A stretch of 60,654 nt of DNA, taken from Solirubrobacterales bacterium. GTDB taxonomy: Bacteria; Actinomycetota; Thermoleophilia; Solirubrobacterales; Solirubrobacteraceae. Both the position numbers and the translations under genes were made by a program. The stretch lies in the NCBI GenBank assembly GCA_019240115.1, contig JAFAYV010000012.1, positions 1 through 60,654 of the forward strand, given 5' to 3'. Each line of letters opens with the position of its first letter. The stretch's first letter is position 1. Of this stretch, positions 55,432-60,654 are shown piece by piece. The notes under the pieces were generated by a model that searched no databases, had not been told where the DNA came from, and saw only the letters and a program-made list of their open reading frames with translations.

Positions 55432-56633
55432 CGGGCGAGCGCCTCGAGCGCCACGGCGTCGCCCTCGTCGATCCGGCCCTCGCCGCGCGGGATCATCGCC
55501 AGCGCGTCGGCGCCGAGCAGCGAGGTCAGGATGTGCGAGCCCTGCGGACCGTTGGGAAACGCCGTCAGCCCCGACTCCCCGAGCTCGAGGCGGACGCGGA
55601 TCGCCTGGGTCCGGATCGGATTGCGCCGGACCGAGGCGCCGAGCCGGGCCGCGGGGTGAGGGGGACGGGGCGCCGGGCCGCCGAGCAGCGCCGCGAGCGC
55701 CGGGGCGACGAACAGCGAGAAGGTGACGACCGCCGAGACCGGGTTGCCCGGCAGCCCGAACACGAGCGCGCCGCCGGGCGCCACGCCGAACCACGTCGGC
55801 TTGCCCGGCTGCAGCGCCACGCTCCAGAAGACCTCTTCGACGCCCAGCGCCGCGAGCGCCGGCTTGACGTGATCGTGGGGCCCGACCGACACCCCGCCGG
55901 AGAGGATGACCACGTCGGATCGCTGGAGCGCCCCCTCGATGCCCTCGAGGGTCGCCCGGCGCTCGTCGGGCAGCCGGAGGGCCGGCTCGGCGACGGCGCC
56001 CGCGCTCGCCACGAGGCCGGTCAGCATCGGGGCGTTGGAGTTGTGGATCTCGCCGGGGCCCAGCGGCTCGCCGGGGGCGCGCAGCTCGTCGCCGGTGCAC
56101 AGCACGCTCACCGAGGGCCGGCACGACACGCACACCCGGCCGAGCCCGGCGGTCACCACCGCGCCGAGATCGGCGGCGGTGAGCCGGATCCCGCCCGTCA
56201 GCTGGACCGAGCCCGCGCGCATGTCCTCGCCGGCCTGGCGGATGTGGTCGCCGACGAGCGACTCGCGGCCGGTCCGGATCGCGTCGCCCTCGGCGGTGAC
56301 GTTCTCCTGCGCGATGACCGCGCCCGCCCCCTCGGGCACCGCGGCTCCGGTCGAGACGCGGATCGCCTCGCCGGCCCCGAGCGCGCGGGTCGCCGGGGCT
56401 CCGGCCCGGGCCTCGTCGACGACTCGCAGCGCACGCCCGGCGTCGCCGGGCTCGATCGCGTAGCCGTCCATCGCCGAGGAGTGAAACGGCGGCACGTCGC
56501 CCGCCGCCCGAACGTCCTCGGCGAGGACCCGCCCGAGCGCGGCCTCGATGGCGACGAGCTCTGCGCCCAGCGGCCGGACCGCCGCGAGGACGGACTCACG
56601 GGCCTGGGCGATCGAGATCAGCGGGCGGGGCAT
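55428..56633 (-). CDS. moeA: Molybdopterin molybdenumtransferase MoeA
   Basis: 401 residues; inserts molybdate into adenylated molybdopterin. Features: PLGAELVAIEAALGRVLAEDVRAAGDVPPFHSSAMDGYAI, VSTGAAVPEGAGAVIAQEN, the MoCF core VLCTGDELRAPGE, SGGVSVGPHDHVKPAL and FGLPGNPVSAVVTF, plus domain IV (RTQAIRVRLELGESGLTAFP). ATG 56633. Divergent from the degenerate GGDEF gene; TATGCT, 15 bases before the start, may be its -10. Confidence 0.94.
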   Translation of the reverse strand: MPRPLISIAQARESVLAAVRPLGAELVAIEAALGRVLAEDVRAAGDVPPFHSSAMDGYAIEPGDAGRALRVVDEARAGAPATRALGAGEAIRVSTGAAVPEGAGAVIAQENVTAEGDAIRTGRESLVGDHIRQAGEDMRAGSVQLTGGIRLTAADLGAVVTAGLGRVCVSCRPSVSVLCTGDELRAPGEPLGPGEIHNSNAPMLTGLVASAGAVAEPALRLPDERRATLEGIEGALQRSDVVILSGGVSVGPHDHVKPALAALGVEEVFWSVALQPGKPTWFGVAPGGALVFGLPGNPVSAVVTFSLFVAPALAALLGGPAPRPPHPAARLGASVRRNPIRTQAIRVRLELGESGLTAFPNGPQGSHILTSLLGADALAMIPRGEGRIDEGDAVALEALAR

Positions 56634-56704
56634 CGCGGCGGGTTTGTCAGCATATTGCGGGCGGCTCGGGGCGGGCTGGCGGCGCGCGTGATAGAAGAAT
56701 CGCC

Positions 56705-57793
56705 ATGCCGCCGGCCGTCCCCCGTCGGCGTCGGGCCAGGCCGGTCGCCGACGCCCCTCTCGACGCGCTCCTGGCGGGGACGACCGAGCTGGCCAAGGGA
56801 TGGCTGCTCGCGCTGCTCGAGACCGAGCCGCTGCGTGCCGCTCCCTCGATCCTCGCCGGCGGCCTGGTCTCGGACGGCCCGCGGCTGTGCGAGGCCGCCG
56901 TGCGCGCGCTGCGCAGCGACGCCGAGCTGGGTCGTCTGGCGTCCGGCGGCGACCTGGCGGATCTGGCCGCTCGCAGCGGCGCGCTCGCCGGCGCGACCGA
57001 GCCGGGGGCCGCGGTGCGGGCCGTCGACGCGCTCGGCGGCGTGCTGTGGGCGGCGCTGCGCGATCAGCCCTCGGGCCAGGATGCCGAGCTGATCGCCGAC
57101 CTCTCCGAGCGGCTCGGGCTCGTGTGCGAGGTGCTGCGCGCGGCGGTGCTCGCGCCGCCCGTGGCGGCCCCGACGCCGCTGCCGGCAGCGGTGCCGGACG
57201 CGGCGCCCGTCGGCGAGCCTCCCGCGCCGGTGGCAGGGCCGTCGGCGCCCGTGGCCGAGCCCGCGCCGGTGGCACAGCCGTCGGCGCTCGTGGCCGAGCC
57301 CGCGCCGACGATCGCCCCGCCGCCGGCGGCTCCCCAGCCGGTGCGCCCCCCGAACGGCTCCGTCCTGTGGAGGGAGGCGCTCGACGAGGAGATCGGACAC
57401 GGCCGGACGACGCCGCTGTCGCTGCTGCTCGTCGAGCTCGAGGATGCCAACCGGGTCACCGCCGCCGAGGACGAGGCCGACGCGCAGGCCACGTTCGACG
57501 AGTTCGCCCGCGCGGTCCGCGGAGTCGTGCGCAGCCACGACATCCTCGTCCGTGAGCTCGAGACCCGCGCCTGGATCATCGCCCGCAGCACCGCGCGCGC
57601 CGCGGCGTCGGCGCTCGGCGCTCGCGTCGCCGAGGCGGTCGGGGCACAGACGAGCTGGCGGGGCGCGCCCCTGTCGGCGAGCGTCGGCGTGGCGGTGCTC
57701 GGCGAGGACGGCACGACGGCGGCCGAGCTCGTGGAGGCGGCCGAGGAGGCGCGCTTCGCCGCCTCGGCGAGCGGCACCGACCTCTCGCGCTAG
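56705..57793 (+). CDS. Protein with degenerate GGDEF-type domain
   Basis: 362 residues. N-terminal helical domain (about 10-150), a long Pro/Ala/Val linker with repeated PAPVA units (about 152-218), then a domain that follows the GGDEF layout: PLSLLLVELEDANRVTAAEDE, DEFARAVRGVVRSHDILVRELETRAWII, LSASVGVAVLGEDGTTAAELVEAAEEARFAA. The catalytic GGDEF signature is replaced by RELETR, so it should not make c-di-GMP; it may bind a nucleotide or a partner. ATG 56705. Confidence 0.78.
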   Translation: MPPAVPRRRRARPVADAPLDALLAGTTELAKGWLLALLETEPLRAAPSILAGGLVSDGPRLCEAAVRALRSDAELGRLASGGDLADLAARSGALAGATEPGAAVRAVDALGGVLWAALRDQPSGQDAELIADLSERLGLVCEVLRAAVLAPPVAAPTPLPAAVPDAAPVGEPPAPVAGPSAPVAEPAPVAQPSALVAEPAPTIAPPPAAPQPVRPPNGSVLWREALDEEIGHGRTTPLSLLLVELEDANRVTAAEDEADAQATFDEFARAVRGVVRSHDILVRELETRAWIIARSTARAAASALGARVAEAVGAQTSWRGAPLSASVGVAVLGEDGTTAAELVEAAEEARFAASASGTDLSR

Positions 57794-57803
57794 CGATGGG
57801 CCG

Positions 57804-58598
57804 CTAACCGGTCGGTAGCGAGACGGCGCCGATGATCGCCTTGCCCGTCACCTCCATGCCGAGCGCGCGCGCGATCGGCCGGGTGAGGTCCCAGTCGGCG
57901 CCGTTGGCGTAGGGACCGCGGTCGATCACCGGGACGACGAGCGTCCGGCCCTGGTAGTCGAGGGCGACCCGCATCCCGCAGGGCAGCGTCCGATTCGCGA
58001 GGCCCAGCGTCGTCGGGGTCAGCTTGACGCCGCACGCGGTCCGCGTGCCGTAGCTGCCGGGCCCGTACCAGGTCGCGATCGAGGGTCGGTAGACGGTGAT
58101 CGTCATCGCCGGCGTCACGCTTGCCGCGTGCGCGCCCGAGGAGGTGGTCACGGCGCGGATCGCGAACCGGCCGATGTGGTTGGCGGGCCAGAAGGCCGAG
58201 AACGAGCCGTTGCCGGCGACGGTCGCGTGCGTCGTCGGGGTCCACTGCCAGCTGGTCTCGTGGCCCGAGCGCTCGATCTCGATCGTGTCGCCGGTTCTGC
58301 CCGCGGCGGTCCCGGTGAAGCTGATCCCGCGCGCCAGCATCGCCGAGGCGTAGGCCTGGAGGCTGATCCCGCTGCCGTTGGAGGTGACCGTCCCGGTGCC
58401 GCTCCCGGGCACGGGGGTGGGGCTCGGCGGACCGCCCTGGCCGGTGCCCCCGCCGCCGGGCGCGCCGACGCCGCCGGAGCCGCTTCCCGGCCCCGCGCCG
58501 GCCCCCGGCCCCGAGCCGGCGAGGGCCGCAGTCGGCAGCGCAAGCATCGCGCACAGCAGCACGAGCAGAACACGCGGGTGTTGACGTCGGATCTTCAT
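57804..58598 (-). CDS. Secreted RlpA/3D-type double-psi beta-barrel protein
   Basis: 264 residues. Signal peptide (about 8-28, ending ALAGS), Gly/Pro-rich linker (about 30-70), an Ig-like region with repeated GISLQ/FTGTAAGRTGDTIEIER, and a C-terminal double-psi barrel (ATWYGPGSYGTRTACGVKLTPTTLGLANRTLPCGMRVAL, VPVIDRGPY with catalytic Asp, WDLTRPIARALGM), as in RlpA lytic transglycosylases and resuscitation-factor-like proteins. ATG 58598 is used. Under a ydaO riboswitch, like the NlpC/P60 gene. Two Cys in the barrel may form a disulfide. Confidence 0.88.
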   Translation of the reverse strand: MKIRRQHPRVLLVLLCAMLALPTAALAGSGPGAGAGPGSGSGGVGAPGGGGTGQGGPPSPTPVPGSGTGTVTSNGSGISLQAYASAMLARGISFTGTAAGRTGDTIEIERSGHETSWQWTPTTHATVAGNGSFSAFWPANHIGRFAIRAVTTSSGAHAASVTPAMTITVYRPSIATWYGPGSYGTRTACGVKLTPTTLGLANRTLPCGMRVALDYQGRTLVVPVIDRGPYANGADWDLTRPIARALGMEVTGKAIIGAVSLPTG

Positions 58599-58604
58599 CG
58601 GCAA

Positions 58605-58745
58605 ATCGGCCTACGAGGTGAGCTGACGGGCTCGCGCCTGAGCGGCGCTACGGTCCTTTGCGGGACCGATTCGCCCCGACGGGTCACGTGGACCCGCGAG
58701 TGGTTCCCCCGCCGGCCTGCCCTGAGGTCAGGCCGCTCGGCTGAC
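58605..58745 (-). ncRNA. ydaO/yuaA c-di-AMP riboswitch (second copy)
   Basis: Reading the minus strand: GGCGGGGGAACCAC, then CGGGGCGAATCGGTCCC, and GCGCGAGCCCGTCAGCTCACCTCGTAGGC, the ydaO 3' block, ending about 20 bases before ATG 58598. Seventeen consecutive bases equal the copy at 47281-47440. The promoter string TCGTGTACCCT (58752-58762) lies about 7 bases before the inferred RNA start. It controls a secreted wall protein, the usual target of this class. Confidence 0.85.
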
Positions 58746-58751
58746 GGCGCG

Positions 58752-58762
58752 AGGGTACACGA
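58752..58762 (-). promoter_or_regulatory. Promoter of the second riboswitch transcript
   Basis: Minus-strand TCGTGTACCCT, -10 TACCCT (58752-58757). Ten of eleven bases match the string before the first riboswitch. No -35 recognised. Confidence 0.5.
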
Positions 58763-58763
58763 G

Positions 58764-59141
58764 CGCGGGTCCGGGCGCGTCCCGGCCGCCGCCGAGGCGG
58801 TCCGCGCGCCGGTGCGGGCCGGCCCGGAGCACGCGCCGGGACGGTCGGCCACCCCGCGGTTGGACGAATCCGCCCATTTTCGGTGTGCGCGTAACTTCTG
58901 TGGCCCGTTGAGGGTTATGTATGACGTGTGAACGACGGCGCCGACAGCACGGCGCTCCACGCGCGCTCAGGCAGCTGCCCACCGATCGCTCGTCCGGCCC
59001 GTCGCCCCTCATCCGCCCGAAAGCAAGCGTCTATATTCGCTCAACAAGTGTGCGTAGCGGGAATAACCTCGGTATGAGCCGCGGCGCCAGCGCGCGGCGG
59101 CGACCGATGAATCGCACCGCCAACGACGGAAACGGAATCAG
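58764..59141 (+). other. Long leader/control region of the primary sigma-factor gene
   Basis: About 380 bases. It holds a TATATT hexamer (59032-59037) that could be a -10 with a leader of about 100 bases, an A/T-richer segment around 58870-58925, and CGGAAACGGAAT just before ATG 59142 as a weak ribosome site. No convincing gene. Confidence 0.45.
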
Positions 59142-60242
59142 ATGTCTGTAGCGGAACTGCAGGAACTCGAAGAGATCAAGGGGCTGGTCAACCGCGGCCA
59201 GCAGCTCGGCGTGCTGACGTTCTCCGAGATCGCCGGCGCCGTTTCCGAGCTCGACCTCGACGAGGCTGACGTCGAGGAGCTCCACGGGTTCCTCGAGCGA
59301 GCCGAGATCGAGCTCGTCGAGGAGGTCGACCCGGCCTTGGCCGCCACCGAGGTGGAGCGCGCGCCCGACAAGCGCGGCCGTCGCAAGGCCAAGACGACGA
59401 TCGATCTCAAGCCGGACATGACGACCGACTCGCTGCAGCTGTTCCTCAAGGACATCGGCAAGGTGCGACTGCTCACCGCCCAGGAGGAGGTCGACCTGGC
59501 CAAGCGGATCGAGCGCGGCGACCTCGACGCCAAGCAGAAGATGGTCGAGTCCAACCTGCGCCTCGTCGTCTCGATCGCGAAGAACTACCGCAACCAGGGG
59601 CTGCCGTTTCTCGACCTCATCCAGGAGGGGACGCTCGGCCTCGTCCGCGCCGCCGAGAAGTTCGACTACCGCAAGGGCTTCAAGTTCTCGACCTACGCGA
59701 CGTGGTGGATCCGTCAGGCGATCGCCCGCGCGCTCGCCGACAAGGCGCGCACGATCCGCATTCCCGTCCACGTCGTCGAGAAGCTGAACAAGATCGGCCG
59801 CGCCGAGCGCAAGCTCGTCACCGAGCTGGGTCGCGAGCCGACGGCCGAGGAGATCGCCGAGGTGACCGGCATCGAGCCCGAGGAGGTCGAGTCGATCAAG
59901 CGCTCGGCTCAGGCCCCGGTGTCGCTGGAGAAGCCGGTCGGCGACGAGGAGGAGTCCGAGTTCGGCCAGTTCATCGCCGACGAGCGCGCCGAGTCGCCCT
60001 ACGAGCGGGCGGCCGAGATCCTCACCAAGGAGGCGCTGCGCGAGGCGCTCGAGAACCTGAGCTACCGCGAGCGGCGCGTCCTCGAGCTTCGCTACGGGCT
60101 CGGTGGTGAGCACCCGCGCACGCTGGACGAGGTCGGGCGGACGTTCAACGTCACGCGCGAGCGAATCCGGCAGATCGAGAACCAGTCGCTCAAGAAGCTG
60201 CAGTCTCTGGCCGAGGCGCAGAAGCTGCGCGACGTCGCCTAG
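59142..60242 (+). CDS. rpoD: Primary sigma factor (RpoD/SigA)
   Basis: 366 residues. Region 1.1-like acidic start (about 1-80), region 1.2 ([32 protein letters not shown]), 2.1-2.4 ([60 protein letters not shown]), 3 ([26 protein letters not shown]), and 4.1-4.2 ([43 protein letters not shown]). Intact domain order and the short N-terminus indicate the housekeeping sigma. ATG 59142. Confidence 0.97.
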   Translation: MSVAELQELEEIKGLVNRGQQLGVLTFSEIAGAVSELDLDEADVEELHGFLERAEIELVEEVDPALAATEVERAPDKRGRRKAKTTIDLKPDMTTDSLQLFLKDIGKVRLLTAQEEVDLAKRIERGDLDAKQKMVESNLRLVVSIAKNYRNQGLPFLDLIQEGTLGLVRAAEKFDYRKGFKFSTYATWWIRQAIARALADKARTIRIPVHVVEKLNKIGRAERKLVTELGREPTAEEIAEVTGIEPEEVESIKRSAQAPVSLEKPVGDEEESEFGQFIADERAESPYERAAEILTKEALREALENLSYRERRVLELRYGLGGEHPRTLDEVGRTFNVTRERIRQIENQSLKKLQSLAEAQKLRDVA

Positions 60243-60262
60243 ATCCTCGGTCCGAAGATCCG

Positions 60263-60654
60263 CTACTCGAACAGGCCGCGCGCGTACCAGTCGGCGCGGT
60301 CGCGCACGCCGGGCACGGTGAAGAAGTAGCCGCCGCCCACCGGCGTGATGAAGTCGACCATCGGCTCGCCGATCAGCCGGTTCTGGGTGGCGATGAACTG
60401 GCGGACGAGGTTCTGCTGGAAGCAGTTGAAGATCAGGCCCAGGTCGAGGTTTCCGGCCTCGTCGACGCCGTTGTCATAGTTGTAGCCGCGGCGGAAGATG
60501 CGCCTCTCCTCGCTCGCCGCGGTGCGCGGGTTGGCGAGCCGGATGTGTGCGGTCAGCGGGACGACCTTGCCCTTGGGGTCGGAAGCGAAATCGGGCATCG
60601 CGGTCAGGCTGTTGGCGCCCAGCACGTGCCCGCTGGCGCGATCGCGCCCGATCA
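60263..60654 (-). CDS. DyP-type haem peroxidase, 5'-truncated
   Basis: About 130 residues, the C-terminal end; the frame runs off the window. The first readable residues IGRDRASGHVLGANSLTAMPDF match DyP sequence; HIRLANPR holds the proximal haem His, followed by RRIFRRGYNYDNG, GLIFNCFQQNLVRQFIATQNRLI and GGGYFFTVPGV. This belongs to the EfeB/DyP branch, often exported for iron or lignin oxidation; the signal peptide would lie outside the window. Confidence 0.92.
   Translation of the reverse strand, partial: IGRDRASGHVLGANSLTAMPDFASDPKGKVVPLTAHIRLANPRTAASEERRIFRRGYNYDNGVDEAGNLDLGLIFNCFQQNLVRQFIATQNRLIGEPMVDFITPVGGGYFFTVPGVRDRADWYARGLFE

Noticed and set aside
58921-59151. Small plus-strand frame upstream of rpoD
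   Set aside because: It lacks a ribosome site, has poor codon bias, and overlaps the rpoD start in another frame; more likely leader.

Overview
The window looks like chromosomal sequence from a high-GC actinobacterium. The gene set and style fit class Thermoleophilia, probably Solirubrobacterales; this is an inference from gene content (PhoB-like/pst cluster, DsbA+VKOR pair, KorAB, egtB/egtD, PE-LIG-POL LigD, many extreme-GC genes), because no rRNA is present to confirm it. I see no tRNA, rRNA, CRISPR, prophage or transposase. It is mostly housekeeping DNA with unusually many tandem repeats at gene ends and between genes.

Layout. 1-7.5 kb: the 3' part of formate-tetrahydrofolate ligase, a cyclodeaminase-like protein, an IclR regulator, glycerol dehydrogenase, an FAD amine oxidase, a DUF899 protein, LapA and a MarR regulator with a palindromic operator. 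7.5-11.2 kb: glycerophosphodiesterase and a divergent two-component system, separated by a 12-unit 23-bp array. 11.2-16.8 kb: alpha/beta hydrolase, cupin-like protein and ECF sigma factor sharing a promoter-like motif, acetoacetyl-CoA synthetase, HtrA protease. 16.9-24.8 kb: ppx-sixA-ppk1 (polyphosphate), DsbA-VKOR (disulfide formation) and two lipoproteins. 24.9-30.9 kb: PhoB-like regulator, a receiver-less PhoB-like DNA-binding protein, pstSCAB and phoU, with tandem 11-bp PHO-box-like repeats. 30.9-34.5 kb: exported proteins and a second two-component system. 34.9-42.8 kb: ExoIII and LigD (divergent), FtsH, NYN nuclease, ArfB, cold-shock protein with a Shine-Dalgarno-sequestering hairpin, and a 58-residue acidic protein. 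42.9-47.2 kb: 2-oxoacid:ferredoxin oxidoreductase KorAB, two thioredoxin-fold proteins, rhodanese. 47.3-60.7 kb: a c-di-AMP (ydaO) riboswitch before an NlpC/P60 hydrolase, acyl-CoA dehydrogenase with a palindromic in-frame insert, zincin, egtBD (ergothioneine), RibD-like reductase, GlpX, MoeA, a degenerate GGDEF protein, an RlpA/3D protein with a second ydaO riboswitch, primary sigma factor, and the 3' part of a DyP peroxidase.

How the genes work together. Phosphate is a main theme: uptake (pstSCAB-phoU), its likely regulator pair, polyphosphate synthesis and breakdown (ppk1, ppx) and glycerophosphodiester scavenging. A second theme is the cell envelope: two secreted wall enzymes under two c-di-AMP riboswitches, HtrA, DsbA/VKOR and lipoproteins. 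Gene starts show a recurrent TANNNT box 6-10 bases before the start codon, pointing to frequent leaderless mRNAs.

The most unusual signals are the 23-bp array in a divergent promoter region, a 20-bp duplication that makes a seven-codon mini-ORF in front of a thioredoxin-like gene, tandem copies of gene 3' ends that include the stop codon, a palindrome embedded in-frame in acyl-CoA dehydrogenase, and the cspA hairpin.
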